This document shows, in pieces, positions 10,601 to 17,202 of a stretch of 51,848 bases of DNA (positions within the stretch are counted from its first letter, which is position 1; every line of letters starts with the position of its first letter). The notes below the pieces were generated by a model, which worked only from the letters and a program-made list of their open reading frames with translations, was not told where the DNA came from and ran no database searches. A program made the translations under genes and the position numbers. Origin of the DNA: Clostridiales bacterium (lineage in GTDB: Bacteria; Bacillota; Clostridia; Lachnospirales; Lachnospiraceae); NCBI GenBank assembly GCA_021203365.1, contig JAJQBI010000064.1, positions 17,794 through 69,641 on the forward strand. The letters run 5' to 3'.

Positions 10601-11052
10601 TTTGTAGTATTGCAACTGCCGGAGCGCGTGCTGCTTATGTAACAACAAGTTTGTCCAGTTCCACATACAGACTTTTAGTTCGAGGCGAATATGGCACTTC
10701 CGGAACTTTCATAAATCGCTACTTTTATTCAGATGCCTCTTCCGACGTGAGACTTAAAACCAACATCAAAGATACGGAAGTAGCAGCATTGCCAATTCTG
10801 AACCAGATTCAGATGCGGCAGTTCGACTGGATTGATACTTGGATTCACCAGGATATCGGTCCTATTGCGGACGAAATGGAAATTCTGGATCCGGGATTTG
10901 TAAACGGTGGGGATTACGACGAGAACGGAGACATGGATCCAAAAGCAATCAACATGTTATATTTGTCAAGTTATCTCATCAAGGGCATTCAGGAGTTGAG
11001 CGCTCAGGTGGATGAGTTGAAAGCACAACTAGAAGAATTAACCAGTGAGTAA
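7624..11052 (+). CDS. Tail fibre/spike with collagen-like segment and C-terminal S74 chaperone domain
   Basis: An 1,142-residue receptor-binding or tail-fibre protein. The N-terminal part has many short Ser/Thr-rich repeats (TIDSL, ATNASI) predicted to form a trimeric coiled or beta-helical stalk. Two related modules containing AEKIS or ADKIS and FGATIGG occur near residues 290 and 730, which indicates internal duplication. A short collagen-like GATGATGADG stretch lies near residue 438. The last 100 or so residues begin with SSDVRLKTNI, the signature of the peptidase S74 intramolecular chaperone, which helps trimerisation and then cleaves itself off, classically just before the Ser-Asp. A terminal coiled coil (ELSAQVDELKAQLEEL) supports trimer formation. 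It is the probable determinant of host range. Confidence 0.85.
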   Translation: MELSQTLLKKFVSTTTAESTEAVTTAYGTGVVNGTSKYVILDGSTVATPVSSTTDIEDGDRVLVSIENHVATVTGNMTSPSATLRTTESLSDSISAAYALITNLESTTITTEYLNATYATIDSLTAVQGSIDTLSVNKLDASTASLIYATIESLDATNASITNLSSVYASITDLDATNATIQSLSNTYANIDFSNIGSAAIEKFFSESGMIENLVVGDQTITGKLVGVTISGDLIEGNTIVAEKLVIKGEDGLYYKLNTDGITTEAEQTDYNSLNGTVIQAKSITAEKISVDDLVAFGATIGGFHIGTNSLYSDVKESVDNTTRGVYLDTDGQVAFGDDSQYLKFYKANDGTYRLEISAISIMFSSTRRSIEEVLDDTVTDVSVEYCLSASYEDAPSDDDDWSTVAPSWVDGMYMWSRVKTTKTGGVVEYSDYTCITGATGATGADGTDGKMVYATCSTAASTAAKVATTTDGDFTLYTGAVVSVKFTVTNTASSPTLNVDGTGAIPIYYRGSAITASYLAANRTYSFVYNGTQWEFLGDINTDTDTYDRTKFTGSVKAGSTITADNIIVGNSSGYHQLNTGGSFDITYPILYAMSAIGSGSTGTNNYTEISFTVTTTQSITLTAYKYVYIQGSLTGTSFTPTSTAPLIQTVPTSADGYYYICLGLAYSQTGIHLDSSHEIFMFYNGAFQSLGSSAREVVANWCYDNDTTWISGANIYTGTITADKISVTDLQAFGATIGGWTIGDTSLYNGCVSMDSTVVGTYIGTDGIRQYEDSGAYVNIQNGILTAAGVDVSGTVSSAVIKCAGSTYTAQIDSGVLKSRSLEFYESPIDAGDGYANCAIYGGKIVLSYFATDTIATGYDPDLESLNQRVEITPLGITTDGTVSTSYLAVTCSDTSQNAATINGTTVATDNFTVIKDSASMAGYYAARSDTSTSILFGIGSNGTTHGMYSATLGRWMVYSDGTDAIGMLDYLTVKDTEQYLNSGTTRRQPVCSIATAGARAAYVTTSLSSSTYRLLVRGEYGTSGTFINRYFYSDASSDVRLKTNIKDTEVAALPILNQIQMRQFDWIDTWIHQDIGPIADEMEILDPGFVNGGDYDENGDMDPKAINMLYLSSYLIKGIQELSAQVDELKAQLEELTSE

Positions 11053-11065
11053 GGAGGAGATGTTT

Positions 11066-11263
11066 ATGAACACCGCGATTAACAATTTCTTAGGAGGGCT
11101 CGAAGGCCTTATTAATGAGGCCAAGCTTCCGCCGTCTGTAGTAAGGGTTTGTCTGGATCTTATCCGAGAGAAAGTGGCTGCGCAGGAGCTGGCTGCAGTG
11201 CAGAAAGAGATTGAGGACGCCAAAAAGAAAGAAGAAGAGTCTACAGAGGAGGTCTCTGAGTGA
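11066..11263 (+). CDS. Small phage protein, function unknown
   Basis: A 65-residue, highly charged helical protein (MNTAINNFLGGLEGLINEAKLPP, then an acidic/Lys-rich coiled tail ending EESTEEVSE). The ATG at 11066 is preferred because AAGGAGG at 11051-11057 sits eight bases upstream; an ATG at 11060 is too close. The gene lies between the fibre and the holin region, where phages often keep small chaperone-like or lysis-related proteins. I do not recognise the family. The predicted helix-plus-coiled-coil form suggests a partner-binding role, but that is only an inference. Confidence 0.7.
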   Translation: MNTAINNFLGGLEGLINEAKLPPSVVRVCLDLIREKVAAQELAAVQKEIEDAKKKEEESTEEVSE

Positions 11264-11583
11264 TGGATCCGTGGGTTCAAGTGCTGACCACGATCGTTTG
11301 CTCACTCCTTGCTTCGGCAGGATTCTGGTCTTTTGTTGGATCGAAGGTAAAAGGCAACGACGCGAGTGTTAAGCTTTTGATTGGTCTGGCGCATGATCGT
11401 ATCTGCTATCTCGGAATGCAGTATATTGATCGAGGATATATAACACAGGATGAATATGAGAATTTGCATGACTACTTATATCTTCCTTATGTCGAAAAAG
11501 GAGGAAATGGTTCTGCAAAACGCATAATGCAAGAAGTTGAAAAGCTGGAGATCAGACATTTCCTTGATGACAAAGATAAATGA
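11263..11583 (+). CDS. Small phage membrane protein, possible holin or holin accessory
   Basis: About 106 residues. There is one N-terminal membrane segment (VLTTIVCSLLASAGFWSFV) followed by a soluble part with LHDYLYLPYVEKGGNG, a motif I recall from small uncharacterised phage proteins next to holins. ATG at 11263 is ten bases from AGGAGG (11247-11252). GTG at 11260, seven bases away, is an equally possible start. The gene's ATG overlaps the stop of the preceding gene. Together with the next gene it forms the lysis part of the prophage. It might be a second holin, an antiholin or a regulator of lysis timing. The sequence does not decide. Confidence 0.65.
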   Translation: MDPWVQVLTTIVCSLLASAGFWSFVGSKVKGNDASVKLLIGLAHDRICYLGMQYIDRGYITQDEYENLHDYLYLPYVEKGGNGSAKRIMQEVEKLEIRHFLDDKDK

Positions 11584-11596
11584 AAGGGTGATATTT

Positions 11597-11836
11597 ATGA
11601 CTTTAAGCAACAAAACCTATGATGTCCTTAAATGGATTGCTCAGTATCTGTTACCAGCGCTGGGCACATTATATTTTGCCCTGTCCGGAATCTGGGGTCT
11701 GCCTTATGGCGAACAGGTAGTGGGTACTGTTACGGCAGTCGATACATTCCTGGGTGTAATTCTGGGACTGAGCTCGTCTAGCTATAACGCTCGCGATCAG
11801 GATGATGTTGACGCGGGGGACGATACGAGTAAATAA
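11597..11836 (+). CDS. Phage holin, r1t-type
   Basis: A 79-residue protein starting at ATG 11597 behind AAAGGGTG. It has two hydrophobic segments, WIAQYLLPALGTLYFALSGI and VVGTVTAVDTFLGVILGLSS, joined by a short WGLPYGEQ turn, and a charged tail rich in Asp. This layout and the opening (YDVLKWIAQYLLPALGTLY) match the r1t-type holin family of Gram-positive phages, which form membrane lesions that release the endolysin. No endolysin follows: the next sequence is a terminator and then the host junction. The gene therefore either works with a lysin encoded elsewhere in the prophage or is a leftover of a decayed lysis cassette. Confidence 0.85.
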   Translation: MTLSNKTYDVLKWIAQYLLPALGTLYFALSGIWGLPYGEQVVGTVTAVDTFLGVILGLSSSSYNARDQDDVDAGDDTSK

Positions 11837-12620
11837 TTGACAATAAGAGCCCCAAGGTGTAGATTATATTTACACTATTCCTACACTTTGGGGCTGAAAA
11901 AGGCTTAAAATCAAGGCTGTTATTTTCCCTGTCTGAAAAGGCGCAGATTTCCCGGCCCTCTTTTTTCCCCTTCATATGCAGACCGCCGACATAAGCGTAA
12001 ACCCGTTTGTGTCCGCAGGCATCTCTGGCTTCCTGTAGGATGCTGGCAGCCCCTGCGTGGGAACAGCTGTTGAAAACGATAAGACCCTTTTCGGTGTCCA
12101 GCACCAGGCTCTGTTCATGGGCGAAATCATCGGGGACAATCTGATCCATCTGTTTTTTATACAGTCCACTCTTTTTTCCAATCTGCGCAAGGTCTTTTGT
12201 GCTGTGAGGCACGAGAAATACACCGGGGAGGATTTCCCGGATGTCGTCTGCCAGAAGAAACCGGTCCCGATGGGACGCAACATTTTGCGGTACGCTGATC
12301 TCATGCATCCCGCCGCTTGCAGACAGATAGGTATCCAACGCTTCTTTTCGCGCATAAACCGCTGCATTCATATCCTGGAGGAAAATTTTCTCAAAGCCTC
12401 CGGAGTGGTCATAATGTCCGTGGGACAGAACATAAGCATCCAGGCCGGTCAGGGAAATACCCAAGGCGGACGCGTTTTCCCAGAAAGCTTCGGAGCTTCC
12501 GGCGTCCAGCAGAATCTGTTTCCCGGTGTATTCAATAAACAGGCTGAGCCCGTGTTCACAGGCCAGAGTGCCATCGGACGTATTTTCGATCAGTACGGTG
12601 ACGCGTATTTTCGATTGCAT
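11778..12620 (-). pseudogene. MBL-fold metallo-hydrolase, C-terminus lost at the prophage junction
   Basis: The N-terminal 230 residues are a normal metallo-beta-lactamase-fold hydrolase of the family often annotated as 7,8-dihydropterin-6-methyl-4-(beta-D-ribofuranosyl)-aminobenzene 5'-phosphate synthase-like: CEHGLSLFIE near residue 21, the metal motif SHGHYDH (His67, His69, Asp71, His72), AHEQSLVLD, a SHAG motif and GGLHM. After EICAFSD (Asp230, base 11931) the frame runs about 50 more residues through sequence that includes the phage terminator and holin region. Family members normally end with a segment carrying a GHCTG-like last metal ligand, which is absent here. The start ATG at 12620 has AAGGAGG six bases upstream and a good promoter. 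The protein is probably inactive. A working but altered protein cannot be excluded from sequence alone. Confidence 0.75.
11848..11895 (+). terminator. Strong hairpin closing the prophage
   Basis: A 15-bp stem pairs 11848-11862 with 11881-11895 (one G-U pair) around an 18-base AT-rich loop. No long T tract follows on the plus strand. It probably ends the late phage transcript and also lies inside the tail of the truncated host reading frame read from the other strand. Confidence 0.65.
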
Positions 12621-12705
12621 GGGTATCCTCCTTGTTAAAGGTCATGAATTGAAAAGCAGATGAGTATAGTTTTCGGCGTGATTTAAGCCAGTTATATTTT
12701 CTATG

Positions 12706-12734
12706 ATTATACCGGTATACTGGTATAGAATCAA
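12706..12734 (-). promoter_or_regulatory. Minus-strand promoter with a palindrome in its spacer
   Basis: Read on the minus strand, TTGATT (12729-12734) and TATAAT (12706-12711) are separated by exactly 17 bases. An 18-base imperfect palindrome centred on GTATAC (12709-12726) fills the spacer, so a repressor or activator probably binds there. It drives the truncated metallo-hydrolase gene. The cognate regulator is unknown. Confidence 0.7.
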
Positions 12735-12786
12735 GAGATTATTATTCATGCGCCTGTATGCGGAAAGAAGAATAAAAATTTTGTGA

Positions 12787-12815
12787 TTGTAAATGTGAGA
12801 AGAATCCGTTATGAT
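12787..12815 (+). promoter_or_regulatory. Promoter for the PHP phosphatase gene
   Basis: TTGTAA at 12787-12792 and TATGAT at 12810-12815 are spaced by 17 bases, about 120 bases before the chosen start. The 317-base gap between the divergent genes holds only this promoter, the opposite promoter and the 12709-12726 palindrome. Confidence 0.55.
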
Positions 12816-12937
12816 CAGGGATGGCAAAAGAAGCGGGAATCGCAGGTATATTTAAAGCAGGGAAATTACTGTATGCTCCGGTATTTACGGGGAAGTGCAG
12901 GGAAAATAACAGCATACAGAAGAGGAGAAACGGAAAA

Positions 12938-13711
12938 ATGATAGCGAATTACCATACCCATACGTGGCGCTGCATGCACGCAAGGGGGAAAGAGGAAGAG
13001 TATGTAAGAAATGCCATCGAAGGCGGATTGAAGATTCTTGGCTTTTCAGATCATACACCCATGCCTTATGAGGGCCCCTATGTCAGCCGGGTAAAAATGA
13101 AGGTGAGTCAGCTGGGCGATTATGTGGAAACCGTGCTGGATTTAAGGAATACCTTCAGAAATAAGATTGATATTAAACTTGGACTGGAGGTTGAATATTA
13201 TCCTCTGTATTTTGACCGTCTGCTGGAGATTGTGGGAGAGTATCCGGTGGAGTATTTTATTCTGGGTCAGCATTACCTGGGGAATGAAATCGGGGAGGTT
13301 TTCTGTGGCACTCCGACAAAAGAAGAGACAAGCCTGGCGAGATACTGTGAGCAGTCTCTGGAGGCACTGGAGACCGGCTGTTTTACTTATTTTGCCCATC
13401 CGGATCTGCTGAATTATGTGGGTGAGGAGCATATTTACCGGAAACATATGCGTTCCCTTTGCCTTGGCGCAAAGGAGCTTGGTATCCCGCTGGAGATAAA
13501 TTTCCTTGGAATTGCGGATCACCGTCATTACCCCAATGAGAAATTCTGGGAAATCGCCGGAGAGGTCGGCAATCTGGTGATCTTCGGTTCGGACGCCCAT
13601 CGGCCGGAGTGGGTTTATAATCCGCAGGCTCTGCATGCCGCGGAAGAACTGGTAAAAAAGTATGACCTGAATCTGATTGATACAGTGGAGCTGCGGAAGC
13701 CGGAAAAATAA
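12938..13711 (+). CDS. PHP-domain histidinol-phosphatase-like protein (HisJ/HisK type)
   Basis: A 257-residue PHP-fold metal-dependent phosphoesterase. The start at 12938 puts the metal-binding NYHTHT motif at the extreme N-terminus, as in the family, with AGAGGAG ten bases upstream; the longer open frame adds residues unlike the family. Further metal ligands are seen in FSDHTPMPYEG, GLEVEYY, GQHYLG, FAHPD and the terminal GSDAHRPEW. The best-known activity is hydrolysis of L-histidinol phosphate in histidine biosynthesis. No other his gene is nearby, so the true substrate could be another phosphate ester. The gene stands alone between the metallo-hydrolase and azlC. Confidence 0.85.
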   Translation: MIANYHTHTWRCMHARGKEEEYVRNAIEGGLKILGFSDHTPMPYEGPYVSRVKMKVSQLGDYVETVLDLRNTFRNKIDIKLGLEVEYYPLYFDRLLEIVGEYPVEYFILGQHYLGNEIGEVFCGTPTKEETSLARYCEQSLEALETGCFTYFAHPDLLNYVGEEHIYRKHMRSLCLGAKELGIPLEINFLGIADHRHYPNEKFWEIAGEVGNLVIFGSDAHRPEWVYNPQALHAAEELVKKYDLNLIDTVELRKPEK

Positions 13712-13803
13712 ATCAGCGGCCGCCGCGGAAGGGACGGGGCGTTAGCCTCATAAGGCAATGCTAAAATCTGACATACGACAAATTACATGGAGGGAAAACC
13801 AGT

Positions 13804-14490
13804 ATGGCAAATAAAAAATCAGATTATATTATGGGACTAAAACTTGGTCTTCCCGTTATACTGGGTTTTATTCCTGTTGGAATTGCATATGCCATCATAG
13901 CAAGGCAGGCAGGATTCAGTATTTCTGAAACGGTGGGAATGTCGGCGCTGGTATTTGCGGGAGCAAGCCAGATGATGGCGGCAGGTATGTATGAACAGGG
14001 TGCGGCGTTAATAGCAATCATTTTTGCTACTTTTATTCTAAACCTGCGCCATCTGATCATGAGTACCTGTGTTGTAAATAAAATTCGAGATGCGAAGCCT
14101 GCGTTAAAGCTGCTGGCTGCCTTTGGTGTAACAGATGAGTCTTTTGCGATCTTTGCGACGAACAAAAAAGATACCGGCTCTGTCTTTACCTTTCTCGGCC
14201 TGATCACGGTAACATACACTTCCTGGATTGCCGGATCGGCGATTGGTGCCATAGCATCTGATTTTTTGCCGCCGGTCCTGACTGCCAGCCTTGGAATTGC
14301 ACTGTATGCCATGTTTTTAGCTATCCTGATGCCTGACCTGAAGCATAACCACAGGCTTGGTTTACTGGTAATACTGACAGCACTTTGTAATGCCCTTCTG
14401 TGTCAATGTCTGGAATCCAGCTGGGCTTTGATTTTATCTACACTTATGTGTGCAGGAATCGGTACATTCTTTGTCCCGTTGGAGGAATGA
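13804..14490 (+). CDS. azlC: AzlC family branched-chain amino acid exporter, large subunit
   Basis: A 228-residue multi-pass membrane protein with the AzlC signatures: GLPVILGFIPVGIAYAIIARQAGFS at the start, then FAGASQMMA, NLRHLIMS, and FGVTDESFA. AzlC and AzlD together export branched-chain amino acids or their toxic analogues. ATG at 13804 follows GGAGGG. The azlD ribosome-binding site lies inside the last codons of azlC, so the two are translationally linked. I see no T-box or riboswitch in the 92-base upstream gap, although a lrp-type regulator is often found beside this pair in other Firmicutes. Confidence 0.93.
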   Translation: MANKKSDYIMGLKLGLPVILGFIPVGIAYAIIARQAGFSISETVGMSALVFAGASQMMAAGMYEQGAALIAIIFATFILNLRHLIMSTCVVNKIRDAKPALKLLAAFGVTDESFAIFATNKKDTGSVFTFLGLITVTYTSWIAGSAIGAIASDFLPPVLTASLGIALYAMFLAILMPDLKHNHRLGLLVILTALCNALLCQCLESSWALILSTLMCAGIGTFFVPLEE

Positions 14491-14494
14491 TGAA

Positions 14495-14806
14495 ATGCAT
14501 ATTGAAATATGGCTTCTGATACTGGGAATGGCAATTGTAACGTTTATTCCCAGAGCATTACCCGTTCTCTTTGTTGAACGAATGCGTTTTGGCAAAAAAA
14601 CAGAAAAATTTTTAAAGCTTATACCTTATACCGCAATGGCGGCACTTATTTTCCCCGGCATCCTTACAGTTGACGATTCGGTTCCATGGGTTGGAATTGT
14701 CGGTGGATGTATTGCAGGCGGATTTGCGTGGAGAAAAATGCCGGTCATGGTGTGTGTTCTGGCTGCCATTGCGGCAGAATTCTTAATTTACGCATTTTTA
14801 CTGTAG
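14495..14806 (+). CDS. azlD: AzlD family branched-chain amino acid exporter, small subunit
   Basis: A 103-residue protein with three or four membrane segments and the family motifs FIPRALPVLF and PYTAMAALIFPGIL. ATG at 14495 is chosen since GGAGG (14481-14485) is nine bases upstream, within the end of azlC. It forms the export complex with AzlC. A terminator follows 50 bases after the stop, closing the two-gene operon. Confidence 0.92.
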   Translation: MHIEIWLLILGMAIVTFIPRALPVLFVERMRFGKKTEKFLKLIPYTAMAALIFPGILTVDDSVPWVGIVGGCIAGGFAWRKMPVMVCVLAAIAAEFLIYAFLL

Positions 14807-14858
14807 ATGATAAATTTAGCTGAAGATATAAACAACTGAACTATTTATTTTTGTCAGG

Positions 14859-14890
14859 CCAGCTGGTACGTCCAGCTGGTTAATTTTTTT
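14859..14890 (+). terminator. Rho-independent terminator after azlCD
   Basis: CCAGCTGG is repeated on both sides of a TACGT loop (14859-14866 and 14872-14879). Because the octamer is its own reverse complement it forms an 8-bp stem. A T-rich tract follows. Confidence 0.85.
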
Positions 14891-14960
14891 GAATGCAACC
14901 ATCCAATCGCAAAATCTGCAGTTCCTTATAAGGAAATGTGATTCTGCCGGAAAAATCAGC

Positions 14961-14990
14961 TTGACTGCACGCGGCGTGCAGTTTTAGGGT
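14961..14990 (+). promoter_or_regulatory. MerR-type promoter/operator, autoregulatory site
   Basis: TTGACT (14961-14966) and TAGGGT (14985-14990) are separated by 18 bases. A perfect 19-base palindrome with 9-bp arms (14964-14982; core CTGCAC...GTGCAG) fills the spacer, the classic position for MerR-family binding. The same -35, palindrome core and spacing recur at 17587-17616. Confidence 0.8.
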
Positions 14991-15005
14991 ATGGAGGTGG
15001 TTGCA

Positions 15006-15335
15006 TTGGGAAAAAAAACATTACGTGAAATCTGCACGGACACTGGCGTTTCCCGAAGAGCTGTGCAGGGTTATGAGAAAGCCGGACTTGTATCACCGTC
15101 CGGGAAAAACAAGTATGGATATCTGTTATATGACCTGGAGGCGGAGGACAGAATCCGACGGATCCGGTTTTATCAGCAGATTGGATTTTCATTAAAAGAG
15201 ATCCGGGCGATGCTCCATGCGTCTGGGGATGAGCAGAAGGCAGCGCTTGAATCTCAGGCAGAAAAACTGAAGGCAAGAAAGGAGGAGCTTCAGAGCCTGA
15301 TCGATAGAATTTATCAGGAGATAGCCGCCCTTTAA
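15006..15335 (+). CDS. MerR family transcriptional regulator
   Basis: A 109-residue minimal MerR regulator: an N-terminal winged helix-turn-helix (LREICTDTGVSRRAVQGYEKAGLV, then GYLLYD, then RIRFYQQIGFSLKEI) followed by a dimerising coiled coil (EKLKARKEELQSLIDRIYQEI). There is no C-terminal effector or Cys-rich metal-binding part, so the signal it senses is not evident. The TTG at 15006 is preferred because GGAGGT (14994-14999) lies just upstream. ATG at 14991 is in frame but would overlap that site. It is likely autoregulated from the palindromic promoter at 14961-14990, and is followed after 86 bases by a small membrane protein gene with no terminator between. Confidence 0.85.
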   Translation: MGKKTLREICTDTGVSRRAVQGYEKAGLVSPSGKNKYGYLLYDLEAEDRIRRIRFYQQIGFSLKEIRAMLHASGDEQKAALESQAEKLKARKEELQSLIDRIYQEIAAL

Positions 15336-15421
15336 GTCCGGCGGCGCGAGAAAGAAACAACCTGGCAGAATCCATTTCCTCTGCATCAGAAAACAAGAAA
15401 TTCAGAAAAAGGAGCGAAGGT

Positions 15422-15937
15422 ATGAAATTCCTGAAATTTATTTTTAAAATGATTCTGACAATCGTTATAGCAGCCATTCTTGGGTGTGCAGCCATTGTAG
15501 GTTATTCGGTATATGAGATGAACCAGGAAAAGACCGAAAGAGAAGAGATCGCAGATTCCGGAGAAGAAAGTACAGAGATAACGGCGACACCGGTGATCTC
15601 CGAAGGTTCGGCGGAGGAATCCATGGAAAACAGTGCCGGGGATTCAACCACTGTGGAAACAGTTTCCGACGATGTCATCCGGGAAGATTTCAAAAAAATG
15701 CTGGATGATTATGAGGAATTTATGGACGAATACATAGAATTCATGAGAGCCTACGATGCAAGTGACGCAACGTTGCTGGCGAAATATATGAGCCTGCTTT
15801 CTGAATATGCGGAATTCACACAAAGTATTGAGGCACTGGAGGAAGAAGAAATGACGGACGCCGAGGCTGTTTATTATCTGGAAGTAACCTCCAGGGTTGC
15901 TCAGAAGCTTACGGAGGCGGCCATAGAAATATCCTGA
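15422..15937 (+). CDS. Small membrane-anchored acidic protein (possibly DUF6591-like)
   Basis: 171 residues. An N-terminal basic stretch and one membrane segment (ILTIVIAAILGCAAIVGYSVY) are followed by a Ser/Glu/Thr-rich linker and a helical domain from about residue 85 (DFKKMLDDYEEFMDEYIEFMRAY, then LLAKYMSLLSEYAEFTQ, then YYLEVTSRVAQKL). The helical domain resembles, from memory, small uncharacterised Firmicute proteins labelled DUF6591. The Cys in LGCAAIV is in the membrane segment but does not sit in a convincing lipobox. ATG follows AGGAGCGAAGG. It lies downstream of the MerR regulator and is probably part of the same transcript, suggesting a surface-related function under MerR control. 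The role is unknown. Confidence 0.75.
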   Translation: MKFLKFIFKMILTIVIAAILGCAAIVGYSVYEMNQEKTEREEIADSGEESTEITATPVISEGSAEESMENSAGDSTTVETVSDDVIREDFKKMLDDYEEFMDEYIEFMRAYDASDATLLAKYMSLLSEYAEFTQSIEALEEEEMTDAEAVYYLEVTSRVAQKLTEAAIEIS

Positions 15938-16013
15938 TTGTGGAGAGGCGTTATGAGTTCCAATATCTGTTCAGATTCGTGAGGATGGAATCTGCAGCGA
16001 TATTATAAAGAGG

Positions 16014-16060
16014 GCAGAACCTGCGAGGGGAAAGCGCAGGTTCTGCTTCTTTCAGTTTTT
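16014..16060 (+). terminator. Rho-independent terminator after the MerR operon
   Basis: A perfect 12-bp stem pairs 16014-16025 (GCAGAACCTGCG) with 16035-16046 around a nine-base loop. A T-rich tail (TTCTTTCAGTTTTT) follows. Confidence 0.88.
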
Positions 16061-16164
16061 ATTGGAACATGAAAATAGGGGCTGGCAGGTTTATGTAAAA
16101 TACATTTTTTGTGAAAAAAATGCGAAAATTATGTGAAATAGGTCTGGATATTGAAGACCCGGAT

Positions 16165-16173
16165 TGATATAAT
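16165..16173 (+). promoter_or_regulatory. Extended -10 promoter for the DUF4230 gene
   Basis: TGATATAAT has the TGn extension plus a perfect TATAAT (16168-16173). There is no strong -35. It gives a leader of about 190 bases before the start at 16368. The 430-base gap from 15938 otherwise holds only the terminator and a short 7-bp hairpin (15972-15994). I see no known riboswitch in the leader. Confidence 0.5.
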
Positions 16174-16367
16174 GAATCGTAAAGAAAGCCTGTAAGAGCG
16201 TATGCTTTGGAAAAAAGAGAGTTATTGTAGTCTTTAGCTATGAGGGGGATATTGTTTTTTTGATACAGGCCAACGATGCAGTTGTGTTGGGACATTATCT
16301 GAATGTGGATACAGACTTTATTCATATTAAAAATACTGAAGAAAAAACCTTATGGGGGAGAAGGAAC

Positions 16368-17030
16368 ATGAGTGAAGAAAAAAATTTAACGGAAAAAGAG
16401 AATAAAGAAGGTCTTAAGAATCGAGTCAAGGCATTTATTACGAATCAGTTTGGCCATTATTATGTAAAAGGGCTTCTGGCAGTGATAATTCTTCTGGCAG
16501 TGGCTGCGGTGGTGTTCTTTGGAATGCAAACTACTGATTCGTCAGAAAGCACGACAACAAAAATAGGATTTGAGGATATCGGAGAGCTGGCTACGCAGGC
16601 GGCGTATTGCAGAGAGGTAAATGTTACGGACAGTTCCCGCGATTTATTTGGAGTTACTTTACCTTTTACACAGAGTAAATATGTGTACAGTTATGATGTC
16701 ACGATAAAAGCGGGATATAATTTTGAGAAAATTGAGTGGTCAGAGAATGAGATGACCATTGAAGTGACATTGCCAGAGGCAGAGGTTTTAAGCTGCGATA
16801 TAGATCTGGATTCTTTAAAAATATATCTCGAGGATGAAAGCATCTATAATCGAATCAGTCTGTCAGAAAATAACGATGCATTGAAAGATCTTGAGACTAC
16901 CGCTAAAGAGGACGCGATAGAAAATGGCCTTTTGGATGATGCCAGAAAAAATGTGGAAACAATCCTTACCGGATTCTTTGGCAATGTATATGATCTGGAA
17001 GAATATAAAATCGTTTTTGCAGATAAATAA
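16368..17030 (+). CDS. DUF4230 domain-containing membrane-anchored protein
   Basis: 220 residues. ATG at 16368 is preferred because a purine-rich GGGGGAGAAGG precedes it; the open frame continues upstream without family sequence. A charged cytoplasmic N-terminus and one membrane segment (GLLAVIILLAVAAVVFFGM) are followed by an extracellular domain (about residues 60-215) with the DUF4230 pattern: IGELATQAAYCREV, TKSKY-like strands, and a C-terminal KNVETILTGFF helix. The function is not known. It overlaps in transcript with a 43-residue membrane peptide gene 18 bases downstream. Confidence 0.8.
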   Translation: MSEEKNLTEKENKEGLKNRVKAFITNQFGHYYVKGLLAVIILLAVAAVVFFGMQTTDSSESTTTKIGFEDIGELATQAAYCREVNVTDSSRDLFGVTLPFTQSKYVYSYDVTIKAGYNFEKIEWSENEMTIEVTLPEAEVLSCDIDLDSLKIYLEDESIYNRISLSENNDALKDLETTAKEDAIENGLLDDARKNVETILTGFFGNVYDLEEYKIVFADK

Positions 17031-17048
17031 GTGAAGGAGGAAAATTCC

Positions 17049-17180
17049 ATGAAGAAAAAACAAAAGAAAAGAAGGAGGACGAAGAAAAAAACCATGAAGG
17101 GAAAAATCATTCTGATTCTGGTCGGTATTGTTGTACTGCTTGTGTGTCTTCTTTATTTATATTTATTCTTAACAGCCTGA
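17049..17180 (+). CDS. 43-residue polybasic single-pass membrane peptide
   Basis: A small open frame with a clear ribosome-binding site (GAAGGAGG, eight bases before ATG). The first 19 residues are almost all Lys/Arg (MKKKQKKRRRTKKK) and the rest is one hydrophobic segment (IILILVGIVVLLVCLLYLYLFL). This is a positive-inside, single-pass topology. It is 18 bases downstream of the DUF4230 gene, before a strong terminator, so the two form an operon. I do not recognise a family. It could be an accessory subunit of the DUF4230 protein. It is shorter than typical gene-calling limits and may be unannotated in relatives. Confidence 0.6.
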   Translation: MKKKQKKRRRTKKKTMKGKIILILVGIVVLLVCLLYLYLFLTA

Positions 17181-17202
17181 GATAATTGCACAGAAAAATC
17201 TT

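Larger units (their letters stand above)
1..11930 (+). mobile_element. Late (tail and lysis) end of a siphovirus-type prophage
   Basis: Seven consecutive same-strand genes have phage tail and lysis character: tape measure, tail proteins, an S74 tail fibre, small proteins and an r1t-type holin. The DNA is visibly more AT-rich and differs in codon use from the host genes that follow. The right boundary is placed near 11,900-11,935, where a host metallo-hydrolase reading frame loses its family sequence. The left boundary, head, packaging, integrase and repressor genes lie outside the window. No endolysin is seen between the holin and the host junction. Prophage identity is well supported; the exact endpoint is inferred. 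Confidence 0.9.

Noticed and set aside
12057-12638. 193-residue plus-strand frame opposite the metallo-hydrolase
   Set aside because: It is a shadow of a well-supported gene with clear metal motifs on the other strand.
13712-13803. Possible leader regulation (T-box or riboswitch) before azlC
   Set aside because: Only 92 bases, with no T-box or recognised aptamer features.
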